From Sulfuricella sp. (lineage in GTDB: Bacteria > Pseudomonadota > Gammaproteobacteria > Burkholderiales > Sulfuricellaceae), in contig JAGXQV010000110.1 of NCBI GenBank assembly GCA_018336195.1, forward strand, positions 1 to 64,000: a stretch of 64,000 nt of DNA, written 5' to 3'. Below the pieces are notes generated by a model. That model saw only the letters and a program-made list of their open reading frames with translations. It made no database searches and was not told where the DNA came from. The stretch's first letter is position 1, and the number at the start of each line of letters is the position of its first letter. The position numbers were made by a program, and so were the translations under genes. Shown in pieces: positions 1-8,594 of this stretch.

Positions 1-79
1 CGGGCGGCAGAACGGCGTCGAGCCGCTCCAGCAGCGCTTCGGCACGAACCAGCAGGTTCTCAAGTGCGGTATTCGGCAT
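1..79 (-). CDS. DUF815-type ATPase, N-terminal fragment
   Basis: The start of a minus-strand gene that runs off the left edge. From the ATG at 77-79 it reads [17 protein letters not shown] and stays open. It overlaps the 3' end of argJ by 20 bases, so the two are probably co-transcribed and translationally coupled. A DUF815 AAA-type ATPase commonly follows argJ in betaproteobacteria, and that context is the main reason for the call; the visible 26 residues carry no diagnostic motif. Partial because of the window boundary. Confidence 0.55.
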   Translation of the reverse strand, partial: MPNTALENLLVRAEALLERLDAVLPP

Positions 80-1289
80 TGATCTTCACGTAGTCGTAAG
101 AAAAATCGCAGGTCCATACGGTGGCTTCGGCAGCGCCGCGCTGGAGTTCCACGCGCACCCGGATTTCCGGCTCCTTCATCACCGCCGCCCCCAGTTCTTC
201 TCGGTAGTTCGGCGAACGTCCGCCGTTTTCCGCGACCAGCACGTCGCCCAGGTACAAGCGGATTTTTTCCACGTCGAGATCGGTGATGCCCGCATAGCCG
301 ATGGCCGCGAGTATCCGCCCGAGATTGGGGTCGGAGGCGAAAAAGGCGGTCTTGACCAGCGGCGAGCGGGCGATGGCGTAGGCGATCTGGCGGCATTCCT
401 CGCGGCTTTGCCCGCCTGCCACCTGAATGGTCATGAACTTGGTGGCGCCTTCGCCGTCGCGGACGATGGCCTGCGCGAGTTGCGCGGCGACTTCGGTAAC
501 AGCGTCGCGCAGGATGATCCCGGCGGCGCTTTCGCTATCGCTGATTTCGTCCAGGGCGGCGGTGCCGCTGGCGATCAACATGAAGGAATCGTTGGTGGAG
601 GTGTCGCCGTCCACCGTGATGCAGTTGAAAGAGCGGTCGGCGGCGTGGCGCACCATGGCTTCCAGGGCGGCTTGACCGACCGGCGCATCGGTTGCCACGT
701 ATCCCAGCATGGTCGCCATGTTGGGGTGGATCATCCCCGAGCCTTTGGCGATGCCGGTGACGGTAATGGTCACGCCATCGATGACGACCTGTTGCGACAC
801 CGCCTTGGGGACGATGTCGGTGGTCATGATGGCTTCTGCGGCGTCGCTCCAGTTATTCTCGGCGAGATCGTCGATGGCGGCGGGCAGGCCGGCGATGAGC
901 TTTTCCACCGGCAGCGCTTCGAGGATTACCCCGGTGGAAAACGGCAGTACCTGTTCGGCGTCGCAGTTCAGCAACGCGGCGGTTGCCGTGCAGGTACGGT
1001 GCGCCCGCGCCAGGCCGTCCTCGCCGGTGCCGGCGTTGGCGTTGCCGGTGTTGACCAGCAGCGCGCGCACTGGTTTGCCGCTCGCCAGGTGCTGCTTGGT
1101 GAGAATTACCGGGGCCGCGCAAAAGCGGTTCTGGGTGAATACCCCCGCAACTCGCGCCTTTTCGCCCAGACGGATCACCAGCAAATCCTTGCGCGCAACT
1201 TTTTTGATGCCGGCGCAGGCGATGCCGAGGGAAACGCCCTTCACGGGCAGAAGCTGGTCGGGTTGGGGAGGGGCGAGATTGACGGGCAT
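60..1289 (-). CDS. argJ: Bifunctional glutamate N-acetyltransferase / amino-acid acetyltransferase ArgJ
   Basis: ArgJ moves the acetyl group from N-acetylornithine to glutamate and can acetylate glutamate from acetyl-CoA, giving a cyclic arginine pathway in the cytoplasm. The 409-residue protein has the expected length. It carries the self-cleavage signature [14 protein letters not shown], in which the Thr after Ala becomes the N-terminal nucleophile of the beta chain. The C-terminal NAEYRT resembles the usual ArgJ end. It ends inside the start of the next gene, a DUF815-type ATPase. The family assignment is secure. Whether it has both activities or only the ornithine reaction cannot be read from the sequence. 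Confidence 0.96.
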   Translation of the reverse strand: MPVNLAPPQPDQLLPVKGVSLGIACAGIKKVARKDLLVIRLGEKARVAGVFTQNRFCAAPVILTKQHLASGKPVRALLVNTGNANAGTGEDGLARAHRTCTATAALLNCDAEQVLPFSTGVILEALPVEKLIAGLPAAIDDLAENNWSDAAEAIMTTDIVPKAVSQQVVIDGVTITVTGIAKGSGMIHPNMATMLGYVATDAPVGQAALEAMVRHAADRSFNCITVDGDTSTNDSFMLIASGTAALDEISDSESAAGIILRDAVTEVAAQLAQAIVRDGEGATKFMTIQVAGGQSREECRQIAYAIARSPLVKTAFFASDPNLGRILAAIGYAGITDLDVEKIRLYLGDVLVAENGGRSPNYREELGAAVMKEPEIRVRVELQRGAAEATVWTCDFSYDYVKINAEYRT

Positions 1290-1366
1290 GGTGGAATCCT
1301 GGGTGGTTGGCGGAAAGCGGCTATTTTAAACCAAAATTCTTGCGGTGATTTTGTCGAGGCTAGCGG

Positions 1367-2338
1367 TTATTGGCGGCGCAGCAGCAACAGCAGGGCGGGT
1401 ACCCCGAGCAGCGCGGTCAAAACCCCGACCGGCAGTTGCTGGGGAGCGGCGACGCTGCGCGCCAGGGCATCCGCCAGCACCAGCAGGCTGCCGCCGCCCA
1501 AGGCGGCGAGGAGCAGCAGGTGGCGGTGGCGGTTGACGCCGGCCAGGCGCAGGGCGTGGGGAACAATCAGGCCGACGAAGCCGATGGCGCCGCCTTCCAT
1601 CACCGCGACGGCGGTGGCGGCGGAAGCGGCGAAATACAGCAGACCCTGCAGGGGGCGCACCGCCACGCCCAGCGATTGGGCCTTGGCTTCGCCCAGCGTC
1701 AGCACGTCCAGGCTGGGGGCGGCGTATAGCGCCACGCCGAGCAGCAGCGGCACGGCCAGCCACACCGCCCAGGGAGTTTGGGCCTGGGAGAGGTCGCCCA
1801 TCAGCCAGAACAGCATCCCGCGCGCTTCCATCAGCGGGGCGAGGCTGAGAAGCAGGCTGATCAGCGCGCCGAAGCCCGCCGACAGGACTACTCCGGTCAG
1901 CAGCAGACGATGCATGTCCCACGCCGCGCTGCCCCTGCTCAACAGGAAAACCAGCGCCATCGCGCCGAGCGCGCCGCCCAGCGCGGCGAGATTGACCAGC
2001 GCGGCAGCCACACCGACCAGGATGGCGCTCAGCGCGCCTACCGCGGCGCCGCCGGAAATTCCGAGAATGTAGGGGTCGGCCAGGGGATTGCGGAGCAGCG
2101 CTTGAAACAGGGTGCCGGCCAGCGCCAGCAATGCGCCGCAGCCGAATGCGGCGAGTACGCGCGGCAGGCGCAGGTGCACGACAATGGTGGCGGTGATGGG
2201 GTCAGCGCTGCCGAACAGCGCCTGGGCAACCGTGCCGGGACTCAGGCTGGCGCTGCCCAGAGCCAATCCGAGCACCAGGCAGGACAGGGCAATCAGCAGG
2301 GATAGAGGGAGAAGGCGGCGCATCGGGAAGGGCGGCAA
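1367..2338 (-). CDS. FecCD/BtuC-family ABC transporter permease (orphan)
   Basis: A 323-residue, very hydrophobic protein of the FecCD/BtuC class, the permease half of importers for ferric siderophores, haem or cobalamin. Visible family features are the early RLPRVLAAFGCGALLALAG stretch, the RNPLADPYILGISGGAA segment, the cytoplasmic GEAKAQSLGV coupling region and the FVGLIVPHALRL helix near the C-terminus. About ten membrane helices are expected. No ATPase or substrate-binding protein lies beside it: argJ is 77 bases downstream and a bacteriohemerythrin upstream. The substrate cannot be assigned; partners must be encoded elsewhere or have been lost. Confidence 0.88.
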   Translation of the reverse strand: MPPFPMRRLLPLSLLIALSCLVLGLALGSASLSPGTVAQALFGSADPITATIVVHLRLPRVLAAFGCGALLALAGTLFQALLRNPLADPYILGISGGAAVGALSAILVGVAAALVNLAALGGALGAMALVFLLSRGSAAWDMHRLLLTGVVLSAGFGALISLLLSLAPLMEARGMLFWLMGDLSQAQTPWAVWLAVPLLLGVALYAAPSLDVLTLGEAKAQSLGVAVRPLQGLLYFAASAATAVAVMEGGAIGFVGLIVPHALRLAGVNRHRHLLLLAALGGGSLLVLADALARSVAAPQQLPVGVLTALLGVPALLLLLRRQ

Positions 2339-2375
2339 AAACCCGGATTATAACCGGCCCGTGCCGCTTTCCCTG

Positions 2376-2810
2376 TCAGGCGCCTGTTTGTTGTCGCGGC
2401 CTATCGGAAATGATGGAGTTGTGATTGCCGGCGTAGTCCTTGTCCAATTTCAGGATATGCCCGACCAGCCAATCCTTGACGAGGAAGGCCAGCATGTCGG
2501 TGGCTCCCTCGCTATGGGCTCTGTGAAACTGGTTTTTTATTTCGCCGATTTGTTTGAGTAAATGGTCGTGTTCGGCCTTGTGCATGGCGAAACGAGGATA
2601 GCCGCGTTCCTGCATGAGGCGCTCTTCGGCGGCGAAATGGATCTGGGTATGCTCAAGGAGCCGGGCAATGATTTTTTCCAACTCATCCTTGCCCATCTTG
2701 GTAGAGATGGCGTGGTGCAGATCGTTGACGATGGTGAATAGACGTTGGTGGTGCGCGTCCATCTCGCCATCGTGAACCGAGTAATCGCTATTCCAATCGA
2801 CGAAGGCCAT
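2376..2810 (-). CDS. Bacteriohemerythrin (O2-binding di-iron protein)
   Basis: A single-domain hemerythrin of 144 residues that binds O2 reversibly at a non-haem di-iron site; family roles are O2 sensing, storage or delivery. The ligand pattern is visible: H in YSVHDGEMDAHHQRLF, H-F-x-x-E-E-x-L-M in the next helix, then YPRFAMHKAEHDHLL and a terminal D-W near KDWLVGHI. The ATG at 2810 is chosen over an upstream GTG (2831) because a GGGGGA ribosome site lies seven bases before it and the protein then begins MAFVDWN, typical of the family. It is monocistronic. Confidence 0.93.
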   Translation of the reverse strand: MAFVDWNSDYSVHDGEMDAHHQRLFTIVNDLHHAISTKMGKDELEKIIARLLEHTQIHFAAEERLMQERGYPRFAMHKAEHDHLLKQIGEIKNQFHRAHSEGATDMLAFLVKDWLVGHILKLDKDYAGNHNSIISDRPRQQTGA

Positions 2811-2927
2811 TTTGAATCCCCCAATGGTCACCTCTTTTCATCGTGATCGACTTGCCACGTAAACGAGATGCTTATATCTTGAATTCTAGTGGGGGGCAGC
2901 GGAAAGTCTACTGACAATTGTCACGGG

Positions 2928-3590
2928 CTAGCGCAAACTGATGACCGGCCAGCCCATTTTGTGGGCATGGGCGGCCAAGGTGGGATCGGGGTCGACCGCC
3001 ACCGGATGGGTGACGCTTTCCAGGAGCGGCAGATCATTGAGGGAATCGCTGTAAAAGCGGCTTTCGGCGATGTCGCCGCGGCTGACGCCTTGCGCCGCCA
3101 GCCAGGCGTCGAGACGGGCGATCTTGCCTTCGCGGAAGCACGGGATGCCGGCAACGCCGCCGGTGAATTCTCCGTTCACTTGCTCCGGATCGGTGGCGAT
3201 GAGATGCGCTACGCCCAGTTCACGGGCAATCGGCGCGGTGACGAAGCTGTTGGTGGCGGTGATGATGGCGACCAGATCGGCAGCGGCCAGTTCTTTTTCA
3301 AGCAGGGCGCGGCTCTTGGCGGTGATGATGGGCAGAATGCGGGTGCGCATGAATTCGGCGTGCCAAGCGTCGAGTTGGGGGCGCGGATGGCGCGCCAGGG
3401 GCTTCAACTGAAAGTCGAGGAATTCATGGATGTCCAGGGTGCCGGCTTTGTAGTGCTCGTAGAATTCCAGGTTGCGGGCCTCGTAGACTTCTCGGTCGAG
3501 CACTCCCTGGTCGATGAGAAACTGCGCCCATTCGAAATCGCTGTCGCCCGCCAGCAGGGTATTGTCCAGATCGAAAAGTACGAGTCGCAC
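2928..3590 (-). CDS. HAD-IB family phosphatase (SerB/histidinol-phosphatase-like)
   Basis: A cytoplasmic haloacid dehalogenase-fold hydrolase of 220 residues. Motif I is FDLDNTLLAGDSDFEW, with two Asp as nucleophile and acid/base. Motif II lies around IITATNSF, and motif III/IV is YSDSLNDLPLLE with paired acidic residues for Mg2+. The helical cap and spacing match the HAD-IB branch that includes phosphoserine phosphatase and betaproteobacterial histidinol-phosphatase-like enzymes; the substrate is unproven. The GTG at 3590 is preferred to the ATG 24 bases upstream because AGGAGGA lies just before the GTG. Confidence 0.88.
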   Translation of the reverse strand: MRLVLFDLDNTLLAGDSDFEWAQFLIDQGVLDREVYEARNLEFYEHYKAGTLDIHEFLDFQLKPLARHPRPQLDAWHAEFMRTRILPIITAKSRALLEKELAAADLVAIITATNSFVTAPIARELGVAHLIATDPEQVNGEFTGGVAGIPCFREGKIARLDAWLAAQGVSRGDIAESRFYSDSLNDLPLLESVTHPVAVDPDPTLAAHAHKMGWPVISLR

Positions 3591-3649
3591 GGGATTCCTC
3601 CTGATATTGGTCAATTTGGCAGCGCCAGAGTATAGCTTAAAATGTTTCC

Positions 3650-4315
3650 ATGAATCTCCCGGACAACCTGCTTCCCGCCGCCTGGTGTTGGGCGGGGCAT
3701 TTTCTTTTCGCCCTTGTGCTGGGCTGGGCGGTGTTGACCGCGCCGTGGGCGCGGCTGCGCGACGAGGCCCAGCAGCATTTGTGGCTGGGAGCCTGCGTGG
3801 CGCTGATGGCGCTGTGGAGCATCAAGACCGGCATCCGTCCGGGACTGAATTTCCACCTGCTCGGCGCGACGGTCGCCACCCTGATGTTCGGCCCGCAACT
3901 GGCGGTGATCGCCATTGCCGTGGTACTGGCCGGCATCACCGTGGCTGGCGAAAGCGGCTGGCAGGCCTATTCCCTCAACGCACTGGTGATGGGCGTGACG
4001 CCGATTGCCTTAAGCTATGGGCTGTTTCGCCTGATCGAAGCCAAGCTTCCCAACAATTTCTTCATTTACGTGTTTGCCAATGCCTTTCTCGGCGGTGGGC
4101 TGGCAATGGTGTCGACCGGAGCGGTCTCGGCGTTGCTGCTGTTTTTTTCCGGGGTGTACACGCTGGCGTACATGAACGAGCATTACCTGCCTTACTTCAT
4201 CCTGCTGGCCTGGTCGGAGGCGGTCACCAGCGGCGCCGCGCTTACCCTGATGGTGGTGTATAGCCCGGAATGGGTGGCGACCTTCGACGACGCACGCTAC
4301 ATCCGCAACAAGTGA
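3650..4315 (+). CDS. CbiM-like energy-coupling-factor membrane protein
   Basis: A 221-residue integral membrane protein with about six hydrophobic segments, similar to the CbiM family (metal-specific S/T component of Ni/Co ECF transporters). It shares the FHLLGATVATLMFGPQLAVIA block and the ANAFLGGGLAM segment. True CbiM proteins start M-H-I-P, and His2 helps bind the metal; here the start is MNLPDNLLP, with Asn at position 2. No CbiN, CbiQ or CbiO gene is adjacent. Transport of nickel or cobalt should therefore not be assumed; it may belong to the uncharacterised branch of the family. It converges on the histidine kinase that ends 14 bases away. Confidence 0.75.
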   Translation: MNLPDNLLPAAWCWAGHFLFALVLGWAVLTAPWARLRDEAQQHLWLGACVALMALWSIKTGIRPGLNFHLLGATVATLMFGPQLAVIAIAVVLAGITVAGESGWQAYSLNALVMGVTPIALSYGLFRLIEAKLPNNFFIYVFANAFLGGGLAMVSTGAVSALLLFFSGVYTLAYMNEHYLPYFILLAWSEAVTSGAALTLMVVYSPEWVATFDDARYIRNK

Positions 4316-4328
4316 CGGCCTGCGGCGC

Positions 4329-5846
4329 TCAGGCCGGGGTGACGATGCTGAAGCGCGCCCCGGTTGGGCTGTTGCCGACTTCGATGACCCCATCCATGCT
4401 GTTTTCGATAATCATCTTCGACATGTACAGCCCGATCCCGGTGCCTTTTTCCTTGGTGGTGAAGTAGGGATCGAAGATTTTCGGCAGGATGTCGGGAGGG
4501 ATGCCGCCGGCGTTGTCCTCCACGCTCACCTCCGATTGGCCGGCGCGCATGTGGACGGCGATGCGCACCGTGCCGGGCATCATTTTGCGGCTCTGGATGG
4601 CCTCCTTGGCATTGGTGAGGAGGTTGAGCAGCACTTGCGAATACTCGTTGCGGAAGCCGTAGGCCGTCACCCCCGGTTCGCCTTCCAGAACGACCTTGAT
4701 GTCGTTGCTGCGGAAGGCCGCCTCCATGATGCGCAGGGCATCTTCCAGCGCTTCGTTGACGCTGAAGTGGGCCTTTTCCTTGTTGGGACGGAAAAAGTTG
4801 CGGAAATCGTCGATGGTCGTCGACATCCGCTGGATGATGGTTTGCCCGGTTTCCACCGAGCGGTACAGGTAGGCTTCATCCAGTTCGTTGAAGTCGTAGG
4901 CGTCCTTGATGTTGGCGAGGAGCAGCGTCAGGGCGTTGATGGGTTGCCGCCACTGGTGGGCGATGTTGCCGATCATTTCGCCGATGGCCGCCAAGCGCGA
5001 CTGGCGGATCATCAGGTGATCCTTCTCGCGGTTTTTCGCCAGTTCTTCCTGGACCCGCTGTTCCAGGGTTTCGTTGAGTGTTTTCAGTTCGGCGGTACGT
5101 TGCCTGACGGTTTCTTCCAGTCCCGCCTGATGGATGGCGAGAGCCGCCTCGCGGTCGCGGATGGCGGTCAGCATGGTGTTGAAGCCGCTCGCCAGCGTGC
5201 CGAATTCGTTGGTGCTGCGGGCCGTCACCCGGACGCTGTAGTCGCGCTCCTCGGTAACGCGGCGGATCGCCTCGGCGAGGTCGCTGATCGGGGTGCTGAT
5301 CGCCTTTTGGAAGCGGGCGAAGAGGAATAGCGCCAAACTTAGCGATACCGCCATCGCCGAGGCGATGATCGAAAGCTGGCGCAGCAGTTCCCACTGGATG
5401 TCGCGCAGGTCGGATTGCAGGTAGAGCGTGCCGATGACTTTTCTTTCGTGGACGACGTTCTTGGCGTAAACCAGTTGGTCCTCGAAAAACAGCGGATCGT
5501 CGGGACTCGGCAAGTGCGGCGGCGTTTTATGGCGCTTAGGCGCTTCGAAGGCGGCAACCTGGCCGCCCGAGCCGTCGCGCAGGCTGGCGTACACCACCGT
5601 GGGTTCGGTGCGCAGCCGCCCCAGCACCTCGTTGGCGGCCTGCTCGTCGGAAAACAGCAGGGCCGGCGCGGCGTTGTCGGCGATCACTCCGGCGTGGATG
5701 GACAGCGATGTCACCGCCCGGCTGCGGTACGACGACCATACGCTGATGCCCAGCGCGATACTGATGATGACCACCGCCACTCCGTTGGTGACGAGGCCGA
5801 TCAGCATCAGCTTGCGCTTGATGGGGAGGTTTTCGAAAAACGTCAT
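4329..5846 (-). CDS. Membrane sensor histidine kinase with CHASE8-like sensor, HAMP, HisKA and HATPase
   Basis: A 505-residue inner-membrane kinase. TM1 is about residues 12-36. The periplasmic region about 40-150 has the IADNAAPALLFSDEQAANEVL pattern of CHASE8 domains. TM2 is about 158-178, followed by HAMP and a coiled coil (about 235-275). The H-box is NIAHQWRQPINAL with His297 as phosphoacceptor. The ATP domain shows NLLTNAKEAI, DNAGGIP and GTGIGLYMSK. It is the last gene of a TonB receptor - YfiR - kinase operon, 18 bases after the YfiR gene. No response regulator lies in this operon, so its partner is unknown. A ligand or signal passed from the receptor through YfiR is an inference. Confidence 0.9.
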   Translation of the reverse strand: MTFFENLPIKRKLMLIGLVTNGVAVVIISIALGISVWSSYRSRAVTSLSIHAGVIADNAAPALLFSDEQAANEVLGRLRTEPTVVYASLRDGSGGQVAAFEAPKRHKTPPHLPSPDDPLFFEDQLVYAKNVVHERKVIGTLYLQSDLRDIQWELLRQLSIIASAMAVSLSLALFLFARFQKAISTPISDLAEAIRRVTEERDYSVRVTARSTNEFGTLASGFNTMLTAIRDREAALAIHQAGLEETVRQRTAELKTLNETLEQRVQEELAKNREKDHLMIRQSRLAAIGEMIGNIAHQWRQPINALTLLLANIKDAYDFNELDEAYLYRSVETGQTIIQRMSTTIDDFRNFFRPNKEKAHFSVNEALEDALRIMEAAFRSNDIKVVLEGEPGVTAYGFRNEYSQVLLNLLTNAKEAIQSRKMMPGTVRIAVHMRAGQSEVSVEDNAGGIPPDILPKIFDPYFTTKEKGTGIGLYMSKMIIENSMDGVIEVGNSPTGARFSIVTPA

Positions 5847-5864
5847 AGATGGGAAACCCCGGTG

Positions 5865-6398
5865 CTACCGGCTTTCCGCCGCTTTGCCCAGCGACAGAAG
5901 TTTGGAGCTGACTTTCAGGCCGCTTTGGCGGATTGCGTCCTGGTTGATCTCGAAGCGGATTTTGCCCGCCTCAAGGTAGAAGTTTATCATCGCCCCGCGC
6001 TGGGCGTAACCTTCCGTATCCCCCACGATCAGGATGCCGGCTCCCCGTGCCAGGGCGACGATACGCTCCAGGTAGCGTTCCGCCGAGGTGGGAACGAACA
6101 GGATTTGGCATTCGTGGATATCGTCCTTGACGCCCAGCGTGGCGATTTCCACGCGGCGATCCTTCACCAGCGTCCCGCGCAACGATTCCAGCGCCGTGCC
6201 GAAAAGGTCGCGCCCCTGGATGCACAGCCGCAGGGTGGTCGCAGCGCCCGGCCATTCGACGAAGGTCGCGAAATGGCGGACGAATTGCGTCTTCACTTCG
6301 TATTCGCTAGGGCCGGCCGCAGCCGGCGCGGCGCCGAGCAGTGCCGCCAGCATCGCCATGCGGGTGATGGTTGCGAGGAAATTCCGCGGGGGTGTCAT
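5865..6398 (-). CDS. YfiR/DUF4154 family periplasmic protein
   Basis: A 177-residue exported protein with a cleavable signal peptide (residues about 1-28, ending AAPAAAG) followed by the hallmark opening SEYEVKTQFVRHFATFVEWP of YfiR-like proteins. YfiR represses the diguanylate cyclase YfiN (TpbB) in Pseudomonas from the periplasm. Here the next gene encodes a CHASE8-type histidine kinase instead of a cyclase, and both systems use a periplasmic loop between two TM helices. It lies 8 bases after the TonB-receptor gene. Inference: it relays redox or envelope status to the kinase. Confidence 0.88.
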   Translation of the reverse strand: MTPPRNFLATITRMAMLAALLGAAPAAAGPSEYEVKTQFVRHFATFVEWPGAATTLRLCIQGRDLFGTALESLRGTLVKDRRVEIATLGVKDDIHECQILFVPTSAERYLERIVALARGAGILIVGDTEGYAQRGAMINFYLEAGKIRFEINQDAIRQSGLKVSSKLLSLGKAAESR

Positions 6399-6406
6399 GA
6401 TCCCGC

Positions 6407-8419
6407 CTAAAAGCGCCAGGTCGCCGCGGCGAACACGCTGCGCGGCAATTCCGTGGTGCGCGGGCCGCCGGAATTGACGAACTCGGGATGACCGCGATCC
6501 AGCAGGTTGCGTCCGGTGAGGCTCACTTCCAGGTCGCGGCGGGGCCGCCAGGCGGCGCGCAGATCAAGGCGGGTGTAGGAGGGGATGCTCATCGCCGGCA
6601 AACTGTCGACGTAATACAGCGAAGCGCTGAGGTCGAGGTTGGCGAACGGCGTGTGGAAAACCTGGAACTGCAACTGGTTCTGCGGCGACTCGCCCGCGCC
6701 GGGCATTACCGAGGTGTCTTTGCTGTCCGGGTCGAGGCGGATGCGCATTTTCAGCCACGAATAGCCGGCCTTGAAACTCCATCGGTCGGCGGGTTTCCAG
6801 GTGCCGCTGACTTCCAGACCGTGGGTGGTGGCGTTGGCCTTGTTGTAGAAATTCTGCGGCAGGATCAGGCGGCCCGCTTCCATGAACGGCGTACCCGGCT
6901 CGATGGTCATCATGTCGTGGTGCTCGTCGTAGAACACCGCGACATCCGCCTGCACCCGTTCGTTGGGGCGGATCCGGTAGCCGGCTTCATAGGCGTACAC
7001 GGTTTCGGAGAGCAACCCGGGATTGCCCTGCAGGCGCAGCAGCGACGTCACCCCGTTGTTGCCGGGGATGGCGGCGACCACGATGCGCCCGTCCTCGTCG
7101 GTGCGCGAGGGGGTGTGCACCGCGCGCGACACCGCGGCCCAGGCGGTCTGGCGCTCGTCGAGCTTCCAGCGCAGGCGCAGGTTGGGCTGATATTCGAAAC
7201 CGGTGTAGTGGTTATGCTCGAACTTGGAACCGACGATCAGGTGCAGCGCTTCGCCGTCCAGCGCCATTTCGTCCTGGATGAAGGCGCTGATTACGTTGTC
7301 GTTGCGGCTCGCCGGGTTGTAGGAAACCGCCGCGGTATTGTCGAAACGGTCGTCCATTTGCCGATATCCCAAGCCCCACAGGAGGTCGTGATCGTTCCCC
7401 AGCGGCAGGCGATGCTGGAAATCGAGATCCAGGGTAGTGCGCCGTTCGCCGAGGTTGTAATAACGCCGCTGGTAAGTATCGTAATAGAACTGCACCGACC
7501 ATTCCTCGGCAGCCGAACGCACCTGCTTCCAGCGGGTCAACAGGTTGCCGCCCTGGAACTCGATGGGGTAGTTTATCGGCTTGCTGGATGGCGGAACGAT
7601 GGATAGCTGCGTCCCGGTATGGTCGGAATAACCGTCGAAGGCGTCGCCCTGCACCGTCAGGCTGTTGCCCTCGGGAAGCGCCCAGTCGGCGCGAAAACCG
7701 CTGCTGCGGAGGTGGCGCTGGTCGTAGCCGGTTGCTCCGGATGCGCTGGGAAAAGCGTCCTGGGAGATGTCGCGGGCGTATACCCGGAAATTCCCGGTCT
7801 CGCCGAGCTTGCCGCCATAGCGCACGCTGCCCTGGCGCTCGAAATTGCCCGCCCCGCCGGAAACCAGGCCGCCCTGGGTCGCCGCCGCGGTTTTGGTGAT
7901 GATGTTGATCACCCCGGTCACCGCGTTCGCTCCCCACAACGCCCCGCCCGGCCCGCGCACCACCTCGATGCGCTCGATGTCCTCGAGAACCACGTCCTGC
8001 ATGTCCCAGTAAACGCCGGTGAAGGTCTGGGTGTGGATGATCCGCCCGTCGATCATTACCAACAGATTGTCGCTGTTCTTGGCATTGAAGCCGCGGCTGC
8101 TGACTGCCCAGGTACTTCCGTCGATCCGCGCCGTCTGCAAGCCCGGCGCCAGACGAAGCAGTTCCGGCAGGCTGGTCAACCCGGAACGGCGGATGTCTTC
8201 CTGGGTGATGACGTGTATCGCCGCAGCGGTGTCTTCCAGTTTCTGGGATTTTTTGCCCAGCGACACCACCTCCACCTCGATATTCATCAACTGCTCGATG
8301 GTGTATCGGGATACCTCCTCCGCCTTGAAATCGTCGGCAGCACAGGTCGCCTGAAATAGCAGGCAGAGCAGGGGGAGAGCCAAGCGCGGCGGCGCCAGGT
8401 TGGCGAGATTCGAAGTCAT
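6407..8419 (-). CDS. TonB-dependent outer-membrane receptor
   Basis: A 670-residue receptor with a signal peptide (residues about 1-28). An N-terminal region LMNIEVEVVSLGKKSQKL is typical of receptors paired with YfiR-type sensors. The plug domain includes AAIHVITQEDIRRSGLTSLP, RGFNAKNSDNLLVMIDGR and IERIEVVRGPGGALWGANAV. The barrel ends in an aromatic residue (AATWRF), as needed for outer-membrane insertion. The substrate is unknown; no siderophore or cobalamin gene is adjacent. It is first in an operon with YfiR and the kinase. An FNR/Dnr-like palindrome lies about 83 bases before the ATG, suggesting oxygen- or NO-responsive expression. Confidence 0.94.
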   Translation of the reverse strand: MTSNLANLAPPRLALPLLCLLFQATCAADDFKAEEVSRYTIEQLMNIEVEVVSLGKKSQKLEDTAAAIHVITQEDIRRSGLTSLPELLRLAPGLQTARIDGSTWAVSSRGFNAKNSDNLLVMIDGRIIHTQTFTGVYWDMQDVVLEDIERIEVVRGPGGALWGANAVTGVINIITKTAAATQGGLVSGGAGNFERQGSVRYGGKLGETGNFRVYARDISQDAFPSASGATGYDQRHLRSSGFRADWALPEGNSLTVQGDAFDGYSDHTGTQLSIVPPSSKPINYPIEFQGGNLLTRWKQVRSAAEEWSVQFYYDTYQRRYYNLGERRTTLDLDFQHRLPLGNDHDLLWGLGYRQMDDRFDNTAAVSYNPASRNDNVISAFIQDEMALDGEALHLIVGSKFEHNHYTGFEYQPNLRLRWKLDERQTAWAAVSRAVHTPSRTDEDGRIVVAAIPGNNGVTSLLRLQGNPGLLSETVYAYEAGYRIRPNERVQADVAVFYDEHHDMMTIEPGTPFMEAGRLILPQNFYNKANATTHGLEVSGTWKPADRWSFKAGYSWLKMRIRLDPDSKDTSVMPGAGESPQNQLQFQVFHTPFANLDLSASLYYVDSLPAMSIPSYTRLDLRAAWRPRRDLEVSLTGRNLLDRGHPEFVNSGGPRTTELPRSVFAAATWRF

Positions 8420-8501
8420 GGTGCTTTTTTCGAGGCTGGGCGGTTGAGGAAATGGCGGTTGCTGATGATATCAAAAAACAACCAAACAAGATCCATGTAA
8501 T

Positions 8502-8515
8502 TTGATTTATGTCAA
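8502..8515 (-). promoter_or_regulatory. FNR/Dnr-type binding site
   Basis: On the minus strand the bases read TTGAC-ATAA-ATCAA, matching the Crp-Fnr superfamily consensus TTGAT-N4-ATCAA with one change. The centre is about 89 bases upstream of the TonB-receptor ATG, with AT-rich TTGATATCA about 40 bases downstream of the centre, where a -10 region would fall for a class II site. The site is direct sequence evidence. Which regulator uses it (FNR, Anr or Dnr/NNR) is not. Confidence 0.6.
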
Positions 8516-8594
8516 TGGTATTGGCTTGCGGCCCATGCGTTGGTAGCGCCAGCGCGGCGGCTGGCTTTGGTTGGGGATCGGAAAGGGGCGGGCG

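Noticed and set aside
408..2072. A 554-codon open frame on the plus strand
   Set aside because: It runs opposite argJ and the FecCD permease, which have clear motifs; the translation is low-complexity Gly/Ala/Arg/Asp, a GC-bias shadow.
4316..4336. Hairpin CGGCCTG/CAGGCCG between the CbiM-like gene and the kinase gene as terminator
   Set aside because: Seven-base stem without a T-run on either side and overlapping the kinase stop codon; too weak to call.
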